Origin: Chlamydiota bacterium
GTDB taxonomy: Bacteria > Chlamydiota > Chlamydiia > Chlamydiales > Rhabdochlamydiaceae
Direction: 5' to 3'
Assembly (NCBI GenBank): GCA_013287705.1
Contig: JABDDH010000002.1
Coordinates: forward strand, 1-63,734
DNA: 63,734 bases
In this document: one piece after another, positions 46,901 to 57,069 of the stretch
Layout: each line of letters starts with the position of its first letter
Numbering within the stretch: the first letter of the stretch is position 1
Position numbers and translations under genes: made by a program
The notes under the pieces: model-generated
What the model saw: the letters and a program-made list of their open reading frames with translations, nothing else
What the model was told of the DNA's origin: nothing
Databases searched by the model: none

Positions 46901-49900
46901 AAAAATATATACCGAACGTGACTCAAAATGTGGATTTAGGGACGAGCCAAAGCCCCGAGGTTGAACGATCAGATTTAGCTCATATTTCTAATATGAGCGA
47001 CAATCTGATCGTACCAACCACGGGAGCTTTCGCTTCGTTCCGAAACCAAATTTTGAATCACATTCGGTATACATGCTGTTTTTTACTTTTCACATCAACC
47101 CTCTGTTTTGCAGACAAATCGATCCCAACAGGTTACAAGATCGTTGAAAATCAAGCGCTCTTGCCAATTTTAAGTCCGTCCGTTGCTTTGCGAAAAACAG
47201 CAAAACTGATCCTAGACAATGGGATGCAAGTCTACTTAATTTCAGATCCGCAAACAGAGCAGTCAGGAGCCTCACTCACAGTTGAGGTTGGATCGTGGAG
47301 TGATCCCAAAGAGTATCCCGGCATGGCCCATTTCCTGGAACATATGCTCTTTATGGGAACAAAAGCTTATCCAAAAGAAGCGGAGTATACCCAATATATT
47401 TCCGAAAATGGAGGCAGTGTCAATGCCTTTACAGCATCGGATCGCACAGCGTACATTTTTTCAATTAATAACGATGCGTTCACAGGGGCTCTTGATCGCT
47501 TTTCTCACTTTTTTATCGACCCCCTCTTTCTCCCTTCAGGGATCAGCCGTGAACTCTATAATGTCGACCAAGAACACTCTAAAAACATCGAAAATGACGG
47601 GTGGCGACAACTCATGGTCTTCAAAGAGAACTCAAACCCAAACCACCCAATCTCCGCCTTTTCGACAGGAAACGCCCAAACGCTCGGTGGCATCCCTCAA
47701 AAAGCTCTTAAGGACTGGTATACAACTCATTACACAGCAGAGCAGATGCACCTTGTCGTCATCTCTTCGCTACCGCTGGAAAATTTAATTGCACTTGTGC
47801 AAAAAGATTTTTCGCAAGTTGCTTCCCATCCTGCTAAAGCTGTACCGATGCAAGAGCAGATGCTCTCTTCAAAACTTCCCGGCCACATGCTCTATCTAAA
47901 ACCTGTTAAAGACTTAAGAAGAATCACCTTGATGTGGGAGATCCCTCAAGAATTTCTAAATGATGGAGATCGATGGACAGTTGAGACAGTTCGTAAAATA
48001 CTCTCTTCTGAAGCTCCGGGGAGCCTCTTGCAACTCCTCAAAACAGAAAAAATTGCAGAAGGCCTCCAGACCTCTGTAGACCGATTTTCTAAAGAACAAG
48101 GTTTTTTTGAAATTGAAATTGCCCTGACCCCTTATGGGGTTACGCAAGTGGATCGAGCAATTAATGAAACCTTTCAAACCCTTGAATTGATCAAAGAGAA
48201 AGGAATTCCTGACTACGTCTTTGAAGAGATGCGGATCATGAAGACCTTGCAATATCAATACCAGACGCGTGATGACGTCTTTGATCTTTTAATGGGTCAT
48301 GCAAGCGCTATTGTCTATGAAGATCTTGCCAGCTATCCTCAAAAGAGCCTCGTTCCCACTCTCTATGATCCCAACCACATCCACACCTTCACACAGATCC
48401 TCACTCCTCAGAATTGTGCCTTCAGCCTCATGGCTGATCCCTCCATGGTTCAGATCAACCCTGATAAAAAAGAGAAGTGGATGCAGGCAGAGTATGCAAT
48501 CCGCGAAGTTCCACACGACACACTTGTGACACTCTCACACCTCCCTCTCAATCCAAAGATCCAGTTGCCAGGGCGCAATCCATTTATCCCGACACAAGTC
48601 AATCTCGTCCCTGTAGCCCAAGAAAAAGCTCCTCCACAACTTCTCATTAACGATGCGGGTGGTAAAGTCTACTTTCTCCAAGACTTGCTCTATGGCGTCC
48701 CCGAACTCAACTTTATTTTTGGCGTTAAAACAGCACTACTAGACGGCTCTACAAAACAGATTGTCTTGACAGACCTCTACCTAAGAGCCCTTTCTGAGGA
48801 GCTTGCAGGCATAATCAATCAAGCAACAGAAGCCGGTGCCTCTATCAATTTCTACCAAAAAGATTATGCGATTGAATTCAATTTACACGGCTTTAGCCAA
48901 ACGCTTCCGCTGATTACAACAGAAATTGCAACACGTCTAAAAAATAGTGCAACAGAAGAACAGTTTCAGCTCTACAAGCAGTCCCTACTCAGCTCTTATG
49001 AGAATCGAGCAAAAGAGCTCCCCATCTCACAAGCGCGCCAGCAGCTTGCCAATATCCTCTACAATGATGCCCCTTTAAGTATCGATAAAGCAGCTCTGCT
49101 CCATTCTATGAACTATGAAGATTACCTACAGTTTGTCTCGCAACTCTTTCACAGCTACTATACAGAAGGGATGATCTACGGCAATCAAAGCAGAGCTGAT
49201 GCGCTGAACCTCCTTGAGATTTTAAGAAAAACGATCGATGGGAAGGCGTACCTTCAAGGGGAGAATAAACGGCGTCAACTTCTTCTTTTACCAGATCATC
49301 TCGGCCCTTACATGCTCATTGAAAAGACGCCACGACAGGGCAATGGAGCTTTGCTCTTAATTGAAGAGGGCCCTTTTTCCTTTAAAACGCGAGCCTCTCA
49401 ACAGATCATCGGATCTCTTCTGGATAACGATTTTTTCGAGACACTCCGCACAAAACAGCATACAGGCTACATGGTGCACTCGTGGAATACAGAAGAGCAG
49501 CGCCAGCTCCTTCAATTCTTTGCTGTCCAGTCCAATAGCCATAATCCCGTTGACCTCATTGCGAGATTTGAACTCTTTATTGAGGGGTTCCTAAAAGAGC
49601 TTCCCGAGATGCTAACTGAAACGAAATTTGAGCGTTTGCGCAACAGCTGGATCACAACATTAAAAATACCACCAGAAAATCTCTCTCTCATGACAGCACG
49701 TCTCTACAATCTAGCTTTTAACTGTGAAGCTGATTTTGACTTGTATGAAAAACGGATTGAAAGTTTTGAAAAACTCAAATTAGAAGATGTTCTGCAAGCA
49801 GCTCCCCAGCTTCTTGCAAGAAACAATCGCAAACGCCTTGCCATTCTCGTCGAAGGCGTTTTAAGCCCTGAAAACAACTTTCGCTATGAAGTGAGCTCAA

Positions 49901-49950
49901 AAGAAGAAATTTCGGGTGTAAGTACCTATAGTAATATTAATTGGAAATAA
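46897..49950 (+). CDS. Insulinase/pitrilysin-family (M16) metalloprotease carrying an in-frame palindromic element near its N-terminus
   Basis: HFLEHMLFMGTKAYPKEAEYTQYISENGGSVNAFTASDRTAYIF (HxxEH); a signal-like segment follows the element. Confidence 0.93.
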   Translation: MKKYIPNVTQNVDLGTSQSPEVERSDLAHISNMSDNLIVPTTGAFASFRNQILNHIRYTCCFLLFTSTLCFADKSIPTGYKIVENQALLPILSPSVALRKTAKLILDNGMQVYLISDPQTEQSGASLTVEVGSWSDPKEYPGMAHFLEHMLFMGTKAYPKEAEYTQYISENGGSVNAFTASDRTAYIFSINNDAFTGALDRFSHFFIDPLFLPSGISRELYNVDQEHSKNIENDGWRQLMVFKENSNPNHPISAFSTGNAQTLGGIPQKALKDWYTTHYTAEQMHLVVISSLPLENLIALVQKDFSQVASHPAKAVPMQEQMLSSKLPGHMLYLKPVKDLRRITLMWEIPQEFLNDGDRWTVETVRKILSSEAPGSLLQLLKTEKIAEGLQTSVDRFSKEQGFFEIEIALTPYGVTQVDRAINETFQTLELIKEKGIPDYVFEEMRIMKTLQYQYQTRDDVFDLLMGHASAIVYEDLASYPQKSLVPTLYDPNHIHTFTQILTPQNCAFSLMADPSMVQINPDKKEKWMQAEYAIREVPHDTLVTLSHLPLNPKIQLPGRNPFIPTQVNLVPVAQEKAPPQLLINDAGGKVYFLQDLLYGVPELNFIFGVKTALLDGSTKQIVLTDLYLRALSEELAGIINQATEAGASINFYQKDYAIEFNLHGFSQTLPLITTEIATRLKNSATEEQFQLYKQSLLSSYENRAKELPISQARQQLANILYNDAPLSIDKAALLHSMNYEDYLQFVSQLFHSYYTEGMIYGNQSRADALNLLEILRKTIDGKAYLQGENKRRQLLLLPDHLGPYMLIEKTPRQGNGALLLIEEGPFSFKTRASQQIIGSLLDNDFFETLRTKQHTGYMVHSWNTEEQRQLLQFFAVQSNSHNPVDLIARFELFIEGFLKELPEMLTETKFERLRNSWITTLKIPPENLSLMTARLYNLAFNCEADFDLYEKRIESFEKLKLEDVLQAAPQLLARNNRKRLAILVEGVLSPENNFRYEVSSKEEISGVSTYSNINWK
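46908..47071. repeat. Palindromic protein-coding element, copy A (within the insulinase gene)
   Basis: Core 46918-47061 (144 bp) differs from copy B at 5 positions; outer arms TATACCGAAYGTGAYTCAAAAT...ATTTTGAATCACATTCGGTATA; inner stems ACGATCAGATT/AATCTGATCGT and GCTCATATT/AATATGAGC. Confidence 0.95.
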
Positions 49951-49956
49951 TAGATT

Positions 49957-51462
49957 ATGACAGTTCGTGTTCGTATTGCCCCCTCACCGACAGGAGATCC
50001 CCATGTCGGAACCGCCTATATGGCCCTATTCAACCTGATTTTTGCACGCCATTTCAAAGGCACATTTATCCTGCGCATCGAAGACACCGATCAGACAAGA
50101 TCACGCCCTGAATATGAAGAGAGCATCTACAGCGCTCTTAAGTGGGCGGGAATCGAATGGGACGAAGGACCAGACGTCGGCGGCCCTTATGGTCCTTATC
50201 GCCAATCCGAGCGCACAGAAATTTACCGCACATACTGCCAGAAGCTTCTAGACAACGGCCGTGCCTATAAATGCTTTGCAACGGCAGAGGAGCTCGCAGA
50301 AATGCGCGAGATCGCCGCAAAAATGGGAACTCGGTCGGGTTATGACCGGAGATACCGCGACTCTTCTCCTGAAGAAGTTGCGATGCGAGAGGCCGCCGGG
50401 CAATCTTTTGTCGTGCGCCTTAAAGTGCCCTTGACCGGAGAGTGCATCTATGAAGATGGAATTAAAGGAGCGATCTCTGCACCTTGGGCTGATATCGATG
50501 ATCAAATTCTTCTCAAATCAGATGGCTTCCCAACGTATCACTTAGCCAATGTCGTTGATGACTATCTGATGAAAATTACCCACGTGATTCGCGGGGATGA
50601 GTGGATGAGCTCGACTCCAAAACATATCCTTCTCTACGAGAGTTTTGGCTTTAAGCCTCCCGTCTTTATGCATATGCCCCTCCTACTCGGGAAAGAAGGG
50701 AAAAAACTCTCCAAACGAAAAAATCCGACCTCAATCTTTTTTTATCGCGACAGCGGCTATCTCCCGGAGGCTTTTGTTAACTTTTTAACCCTGATGGGCT
50801 ACAGCATGACACATGACCGCGAGATCTACTCTCTTGAGGAGATCATCCGCGCATTTGATCCGAAGCGCATCGGTGTTTCTGGCGCCTTCTTTGACGTGCA
50901 AAAGCTTAACTGGGTTAACCAGCAGTACCTGCTCAACATCCCAGAAAACGAGATTTGGGATCGCATTAAAGAGTGGAGCTTTAACGACGCCTTTATGCAG
51001 AAGCTGATGCCCTTATGCCACACGCGGATGAAGACCTTTGCTGATTTTATGGATCTCTCCCAGTTTCTCTTTATTAATGAACTTCCCTATTATGATGCCC
51101 TGCTGACGCCGGCTGGCCTGACAAAAGAGCAGAGTGCCTTTCTCCTACAAGCGGTGATCTGGTCTTTAGATGCACAAGAAGATTGGGGCGCCTCTGGCTT
51201 TGAAAAAGCCTCTCACTCTGTTGCCGAAATTTTTGGGGCACACTACAAGAAAGTGATGATTCCTATTTTATATGGGACCATTACAGGGAGACAGTCTGGG
51301 CTTCCGCTTTTTGCTGCTGTCGGCGTTCTTGGCAAAGACAGAACGCGCGCGCGGCTACTACGTGCCATTGAATTTTTGGGCAGTATCTCCAATAAAAAAA
51401 TGGATCAGCTCAATAAGTGCTGGGTAAAAAAGAGCTGCTCTGAACTGTTACTTAATAAGTAG
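49957..51462 (+). CDS. gltX: Glutamate--tRNA ligase
   Basis: [53 protein letters not shown]. Confidence 0.95.
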   Translation: MTVRVRIAPSPTGDPHVGTAYMALFNLIFARHFKGTFILRIEDTDQTRSRPEYEESIYSALKWAGIEWDEGPDVGGPYGPYRQSERTEIYRTYCQKLLDNGRAYKCFATAEELAEMREIAAKMGTRSGYDRRYRDSSPEEVAMREAAGQSFVVRLKVPLTGECIYEDGIKGAISAPWADIDDQILLKSDGFPTYHLANVVDDYLMKITHVIRGDEWMSSTPKHILLYESFGFKPPVFMHMPLLLGKEGKKLSKRKNPTSIFFYRDSGYLPEAFVNFLTLMGYSMTHDREIYSLEEIIRAFDPKRIGVSGAFFDVQKLNWVNQQYLLNIPENEIWDRIKEWSFNDAFMQKLMPLCHTRMKTFADFMDLSQFLFINELPYYDALLTPAGLTKEQSAFLLQAVIWSLDAQEDWGASGFEKASHSVAEIFGAHYKKVMIPILYGTITGRQSGLPLFAAVGVLGKDRTRARLLRAIEFLGSISNKKMDQLNKCWVKKSCSELLLNK

Positions 51463-51582
51463 GCAAGGAGGAGGCGCAGCCTCTTCCTCTTCATGAGAAA
51501 TATAGTAAGCGGGATCGTAGCTTGTCTGAGCACAACCCGTTAAAAGAAGCAATAAAGCGACAAGAATAATTCGACCGGCCAT
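51448..51582 (-). CDS. Small lipoprotein (44 aa)
   Basis: Reverse-strand translation [44 protein letters not shown] with lipobox LTGC; below the ORF-track length cutoff. Confidence 0.7.
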   Translation of the reverse strand: MAGRIILVALLLLLTGCAQTSYDPAYYISHEEEEAAPPPCLLIK

Positions 51583-51596
51583 TTCCTATTATTTAT

Positions 51597-52745
51597 ATGA
51601 ATCTATCTATTGACCGCAACAATCCTTTTTCTGTGCCTATCTGTCGGCGTCATCTTTTGAACAAAAATGGCTCTACCAAACAGACCTACCAGATCACCCT
51701 TGATCTATCAGATTCCTCAATCTCTTTTGCTGTTGGTGACTCAATCGCAATTTACCCAGAAAATGACCCTTTCCTCGTCGATAGACTCATGCGCGCATTG
51801 CAGGCAACAGGGGAGGAGGAGATTGTCGATAAACGGTCCGGCAAGAAGATGACACTACAGATCTTCTTAACAAGCAGTGTTAACCTCTCGCGTCTCTCGC
51901 GTCCTTTTATCCAGTGCATACATGACCATGAGACGTCTCATGCGGGGAAAAGCCATCTCTACCATCTCTTGCAGCCAGCCGGCAAAGAGCTACTTGCCGA
52001 GTACGTAGCAACTCATGAACCTGTCGATCTTCTCGAAGAACAGAAGCAAGCAAAACCTCCGCTGCAAGAGCTATGTAACCTCTTTGCTCCTCTCCTTCCT
52101 CGTTTCTATTCTGTTGCCTCCTCCTATAAAACAGATCCGAGAGAGGTCGATCTGATGGTGGCTCTTGCCCGCTATACTCACAAAAATGAAGAGCGTTTTG
52201 GCGTTGCCAGCCACTACTTGATCCATCTAGCCAAAAAAAATGAGACAAAAGTCCGTATCTATGTGCAGAAGACCCACGACTTCACAATTCCAGAGGATGG
52301 AAATAAACCTGTCATCATGATTGGTCCAGGGACGGGAGCCGCTCCTTTCCGCGCCTTTTTACAAGAGCGCATCTTTCTCGGGGCGCCTGGAAAAAACTGG
52401 CTCTTTTTTGGAGAGCGCAACCGCGCAACCGATTTTCTCTATCAGGATTTCTGGGAATCGCTCGAACTGCGCGGAAGGCTCAAACTCTCTCTTGCCTTCT
52501 CTCGCGATCAATCTGAAAAGATCTACGTCCAACAGAAAATGTATGAGGAGAGAGAAGCTCTCTGGCAGTGGATCCAAGAGGGGGCCATTCTTTACGTCTG
52601 TGGCGATAAAACCCATATGGCAAAAGACGTTGATACCATGCTCCAGACAATTGCAAAAGAAGTGGGACAAATAAGTGAAGATCAGGTTAAGATCTTTTTT
52701 AAGACATTGAAAGCCGAAAAGAGATACTTGCTCGATGTTTACTAA
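51597..52745 (+). CDS. NADPH-dependent flavoprotein reductase (CysJ/FNR-like)
   Basis: PRFYSVASS, MIGPGTGAAPFRAFLQER, FFGERNRATDFLYQD, VCGDKTHMAKDVD. Confidence 0.87.
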   Translation: MNLSIDRNNPFSVPICRRHLLNKNGSTKQTYQITLDLSDSSISFAVGDSIAIYPENDPFLVDRLMRALQATGEEEIVDKRSGKKMTLQIFLTSSVNLSRLSRPFIQCIHDHETSHAGKSHLYHLLQPAGKELLAEYVATHEPVDLLEEQKQAKPPLQELCNLFAPLLPRFYSVASSYKTDPREVDLMVALARYTHKNEERFGVASHYLIHLAKKNETKVRIYVQKTHDFTIPEDGNKPVIMIGPGTGAAPFRAFLQERIFLGAPGKNWLFFGERNRATDFLYQDFWESLELRGRLKLSLAFSRDQSEKIYVQQKMYEEREALWQWIQEGAILYVCGDKTHMAKDVDTMLQTIAKEVGQISEDQVKIFFKTLKAEKRYLLDVY

Positions 52746-52754
52746 GAGTTGTTC

Positions 52755-53591
52755 ATGCCGATCTTTACCTTCGCAACAGATCTATCTTCTGGGCTTTTTA
52801 TCTGGATTGGAACCTATGTCTCAAATAGCAACCCAGCACGTCTTGCCGCACGTCCCGGTATCGATCAAGCTCTTGTTACAACAGGCAGGCAATTTCAGAA
52901 ATTACAAAAGCTCTTAGATAGTCGACCTCTTGCCCCTATCGTTTTCCTCGATCATCTCGTTGCCAAGATCATCATCTTCCCCATCCGCCTCTGTTTGGGG
53001 CACGTCTCAACAAACGACCTTCTAAGGGCCGAGCGCCAAGTCATAAGCCTTGAAAAGTCTCTAGAGGAGCTCCGCGTTATAGACAAAAAAAACAACACGT
53101 CGATTCGTTCCCTACATCGAACCATCGATGAGCAGAGAGTAACCATTGCGAGTCTACAACAGATCAAACAAGACAAGGAAAAAGAGATAAAAAAAGTTTC
53201 AAAACAGAATGAGCAGCTGAGAGAAGAAGAAGCCGAGCTACACTCTGTCGTGGACAAACTCGCGCAAGACAATCTCTCCCTTCTCAAGGAGCAAGAAAAA
53301 TTAGAGGCAAGCAAAAAAGCCTTAGAGCAAGAATGCACAGATTTAGAACAGACAGTTTTACAGCACTCTCAGCTAACAAATGCACTTGCCCAAACAATCT
53401 TTGAACAGAATGACCTGCTCCTCATCTGCCAACAAATTGGACAAGATTACAAGCGTGCCGCGCCATTATCTAAAGCCTATCAAGAAAAACTCATGCAAGA
53501 GACTCAAAAAATCGCACAACTCACAGCAGAAGACCTGTTCCTAAAACAAGAAAAAGCGCGTCTCGAAGCGCTCCTGGGAGAACAAGAATGA
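52755..53591 (+). CDS. Hypothetical coiled-coil protein with N-terminal hydrophobic segments
   Basis: Long heptad-rich region from ~residue 85; 4-bp overlap with the next gene. Confidence 0.7.
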   Translation: MPIFTFATDLSSGLFIWIGTYVSNSNPARLAARPGIDQALVTTGRQFQKLQKLLDSRPLAPIVFLDHLVAKIIIFPIRLCLGHVSTNDLLRAERQVISLEKSLEELRVIDKKNNTSIRSLHRTIDEQRVTIASLQQIKQDKEKEIKKVSKQNEQLREEEAELHSVVDKLAQDNLSLLKEQEKLEASKKALEQECTDLEQTVLQHSQLTNALAQTIFEQNDLLLICQQIGQDYKRAAPLSKAYQEKLMQETQKIAQLTAEDLFLKQEKARLEALLGEQE

Positions 53592-54346
53592 GCATCTCTT
53601 CAATCTCAAGTAAAACGTGTTGCTCTAACAGATGTACTTCACTCCCCTATGCCTTAACAACCCTTGCAGCGACAGTCGCTCTCATCGCCTCTCTTGTCAT
53701 TGGCGCCCCTCTTTTCCTGACCATCATCTGCGCTTGCGCCACCCTCGCCTCTCTCATCGCTTGGTATACAGCCCCCGATCAAAACTTTATGGCAATGGGA
53801 AGAGACTCTAAAGAAAAAGCAAATCAGGTCTTTAAAAGCACATATCTGACGCAAGAATCACTGGAGACGGTTGATTCTCTATTAACAAAAGCCAGACAAG
53901 AGAGAGACAGAGCCACAAAAGAGCTACAGCATATCACTCAATTATCTCGCAGCTCCGATCAAAGTCGTGCAGAGATGCGCGGTGTCGTTAACTCCCTGGA
54001 AACAACAGCCGATCAACTCACACTAGCACAACAAACAGAACAAGCATCTATTGCAGCGCTACAAAACCAGAACCTCACGATGCGTCAAACAACGGCAACA
54101 ATCGACAGACACACAAATAAAATGGAGCAAGAAAACAAAAAACTAAAAAAAACACTTGCCGAGCAAACAAACCATCTCACTCTACTAACCGAAACCTTAT
54201 CCCAATTTAGACAACACAACGAAGTGCAACAACAATTTACAAAAACAGCCGAGCAATACATTGCCGCTGCGCCAACCACTCCTCAAACAACCTTCTCACC
54301 GCACAGATCCCCACTCCCCAACCCTACACCCATTTTCGCCCAATAA
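53588..54346 (+). CDS. IncA-like candidate: bilobed hydrophobic domain followed by coiled coil
   Basis: YALTTLAATVALIASLVIGAPLFLTIICACATLASLIAW then an extended Gln/Thr-rich coiled coil. Confidence 0.7.
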   Translation: MSISSISSKTCCSNRCTSLPYALTTLAATVALIASLVIGAPLFLTIICACATLASLIAWYTAPDQNFMAMGRDSKEKANQVFKSTYLTQESLETVDSLLTKARQERDRATKELQHITQLSRSSDQSRAEMRGVVNSLETTADQLTLAQQTEQASIAALQNQNLTMRQTTATIDRHTNKMEQENKKLKKTLAEQTNHLTLLTETLSQFRQHNEVQQQFTKTAEQYIAAAPTTPQTTFSPHRSPLPNPTPIFAQ

Positions 54347-54390
54347 CAAATGTACAATTAAAAGAGCTTGCTCTATTATATACGCCACAT

Positions 54391-55362
54391 ATGCAACCGT
54401 GGCGCGAAATACAAAAAAGAAACTTTACCGACATTGAGAAGCTCATCTCTTTTCTAGAGCTCGATGAGTCAATGGTCTCTAAGGTTTTAAAACATCCCAA
54501 GTTTCCCCTAAATCTCCCCGAACGGCTTGCACAAAAAATCCAAAAAAAAACCTTAAACAACCCAATTTTGCGTCAATTTTTACCTCTTGTTGACGAAACA
54601 AAGATCGAAAAAGAGTTTCTAGCAGATCCGGTCTCTGACCTCTGCTTCCTCAAACAAAAAAAACTGTTACATAAATATACAGGACGCGCCCTTCTTCTCT
54701 GTTCAAGCGCTTGTGCGATGCACTGCAGATTCTGCTTTCGTCAAAATTTTCCTTATGAAACAGAGGAAAAATTATTTACAAAAGAACTGGAAGAAATTAG
54801 ACAAGATCCCTCTATCTCCGAGCTCATCCTGAGCGGCGGGGATCCTCTTTCCCTCAGTAACAGAAGCCTTCAAGAACTTTTTTTACATATCAAGACAATT
54901 CCCCACATCAAACGCCTGCGCTTCCACTCGCGGTTTCCGATCGGAATCCCCGAAAGAATCGATGAAGAGTTTCTTGCAATTTTACAAACATCGCCTCTAC
55001 AGATCTACTTTATTCTCCACTGTAACCATCCTCAAGAACTCGATGCAGATGTTTGTCTTGCGCTAAAAAAGATACAACGCACAGCTGTTCCCGTATTAAA
55101 CCAAGCGGTGCTACTCAAAGGAGTCAACGATGATCTGCCAACCCTTCACTCCCTTTTTTCTACATTAATCAATGAAGGAATCCTACCCTACTACCTCCAC
55201 CAACTCGACAAGGTCCAAGGCTCCTCTCATTTTGAAGTAGAGGAAAAGGTAGGGCTTGCTTTAATTGCTGAATTGAAAAAGAGCTTGCCGGGCTATGGCG
55301 TGCCGCGCTATGTCCGTGAAATTGCAGGAGAAGAGTCAAAAACAGAATTACATCCGGTCTAA
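54391..55362 (+). CDS. epmB: EF-P lysine 2,3-aminomutase-like radical SAM protein (EpmB/KamA family)
   Basis: LLLCSSACAMHCRFCFRQNFPYE, ELILSGGDPLSLSN, RLRFHSRFPIGIPERI, LNQAVLLKGVND. Confidence 0.87.
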   Translation: MQPWREIQKRNFTDIEKLISFLELDESMVSKVLKHPKFPLNLPERLAQKIQKKTLNNPILRQFLPLVDETKIEKEFLADPVSDLCFLKQKKLLHKYTGRALLLCSSACAMHCRFCFRQNFPYETEEKLFTKELEEIRQDPSISELILSGGDPLSLSNRSLQELFLHIKTIPHIKRLRFHSRFPIGIPERIDEEFLAILQTSPLQIYFILHCNHPQELDADVCLALKKIQRTAVPVLNQAVLLKGVNDDLPTLHSLFSTLINEGILPYYLHQLDKVQGSSHFEVEEKVGLALIAELKKSLPGYGVPRYVREIAGEESKTELHPV

Positions 55363-57060
55363 TGTCTTAAGGCCAAGCAGCTCTACCCCTTTTTTCAGAA
55401 CGCGGCCTGTCGCCGCGCAAAGCAATAGACGACTCTCTTCACAATCCGATCCTTCAACACGACAGTCGCGGAAAAAGGCGTGAAATTTTTCGGCTAACTG
55501 ATAGAGATAGTCTGTCAAGCGGTTAGGAAAGAGATCCCGAGTTAAGACATCGAACACCTCTCCAAATTGTCGCAAATGAAGCGCAAGGAGAATTTCTGTC
55601 GGGTGTTGTAAAGAGAGTTTTGGTTTAGTTAAGAGTAGGGAAATGTCCTTACCTACTTTTCTAAAAATGCCTTGAATGCGGACATAAGCATAGAGAAGAA
55701 AAGCTGCTGTATTCCCGTCAAATTTGAGCATCCGCTCATAACTAAAGGAGTAGTCTTTCAGGCGATTACACGAAAGATCTGCATATTTAACAGCACCGAT
55801 CCCAAGGATGCGCGCACGCACTTCTAGTTCTTCTTCTGATAGATCCGGCAAGCGTTCTCTTAGAATAGTTTTTGCTTGAACAACAGCTTCTAGCAAAAGG
55901 TCAATTAACTTCTCTGTTGTCCCAGAGCGTGTCTTAAATTTCTTTCCATCAGGACCAAGAACAAGGCCAAAACCGACATGATCAATCCTCACCTCTTCTG
56001 GATTCAGATAACCGACTTTTTCTGCAGCCTTAAAGAGCATCTGAAAATGAAGGGTTTGGCCCAAGTCTGAGAGATAGATAATACGCTTGGCTTTTTCAAC
56101 AAAAATACGGTGATGCAGGGCTGCCAGATCTGTTGTGTCATAGTTGTAGCCGCCATCAGATTTCTGCACAATCATCGGAAGAGGGTGCCCGTCTTGATTG
56201 ATAAAGCCATCTAAAAAAATACATTTAGCGCCGCCTGAAATGGTAATTGCGCCTCTTTTCTCTAAGTCGTCGATGAGCGAAGGTAAATAGGGATTATAAA
56301 ATGACTCCCCACGTTCAACCAACCGAACGTCAAGTAGTGCATAAATTTCATCAAAAGCCAAACGAGAGACAGCGCAAATTTTCTCCCACGCCTGGCGCGC
56401 GTTGACCTGACCACTTTGAAGCTCCACGACCTTTTGCTGGGCCCGTTTTTTAAATTCGGGATTTGCATCAAACTCTACCTTTGCTGCCTTATACCAGTGC
56501 ATCAATGTGGGAAGGTCTGTAATCTCCTTACTATGCTCCTCAATATACGCAATGAGCATGCCAAATTGCGTTCCCCAATCTCCAATATGGTTCAAGCGCA
56601 AAACATCATGTCCCAAAAACTCAAAAATACGAGCCAAACAATCGCCGATAATGGTCGAGCGCAAATGACCAACGTGAAGCTCTTTAGCTACATTTGGGGC
56701 AGAAAAATCGACAATCATCTTCTCTCTTTGAGGAAGCGCAACTCCAAAGGTTGGGCTGTTGAGAAGTTGCTCAATCTGTTCTGATAAAAAGTGGGCTGAA
56801 AGAGTGATGTTAATGAATCCAGGCCCTGCAATTTCAACTTTTTCAAACAAGGACGAGATAGGCAGTTGAGCAATAATCCCTTGAGCTATTTCTCTTGGTG
56901 AACGCTTAAGTTCTTTAGAGAGTCTCAAAGCACTGTTGCACTGATAATGACCAAATTGCAAATCGCTACTCTGAGCAATATCTGCGCGCACTTCTTGCCC
57001 TAAAAAACAAGATAAGGCTAAAGAGAAAAGCTCTTCTAGTTGGAAAGAGAGATTCTGCAT
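55348..57060 (-). CDS. argS: Arginine--tRNA ligase
   Basis: DFSAPNVAKELHVGHLRSTIIGD, NHIGDWGTQFGMLI, KKFKTRSG. Confidence 0.95.
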   Translation of the reverse strand: MQNLSFQLEELFSLALSCFLGQEVRADIAQSSDLQFGHYQCNSALRLSKELKRSPREIAQGIIAQLPISSLFEKVEIAGPGFINITLSAHFLSEQIEQLLNSPTFGVALPQREKMIVDFSAPNVAKELHVGHLRSTIIGDCLARIFEFLGHDVLRLNHIGDWGTQFGMLIAYIEEHSKEITDLPTLMHWYKAAKVEFDANPEFKKRAQQKVVELQSGQVNARQAWEKICAVSRLAFDEIYALLDVRLVERGESFYNPYLPSLIDDLEKRGAITISGGAKCIFLDGFINQDGHPLPMIVQKSDGGYNYDTTDLAALHHRIFVEKAKRIIYLSDLGQTLHFQMLFKAAEKVGYLNPEEVRIDHVGFGLVLGPDGKKFKTRSGTTEKLIDLLLEAVVQAKTILRERLPDLSEEELEVRARILGIGAVKYADLSCNRLKDYSFSYERMLKFDGNTAAFLLYAYVRIQGIFRKVGKDISLLLTKPKLSLQHPTEILLALHLRQFGEVFDVLTRDLFPNRLTDYLYQLAEKFHAFFRDCRVEGSDCEESRLLLCAATGRVLKKGVELLGLKTLDRM

Positions 57061-57069
57061 AAAACTCTT

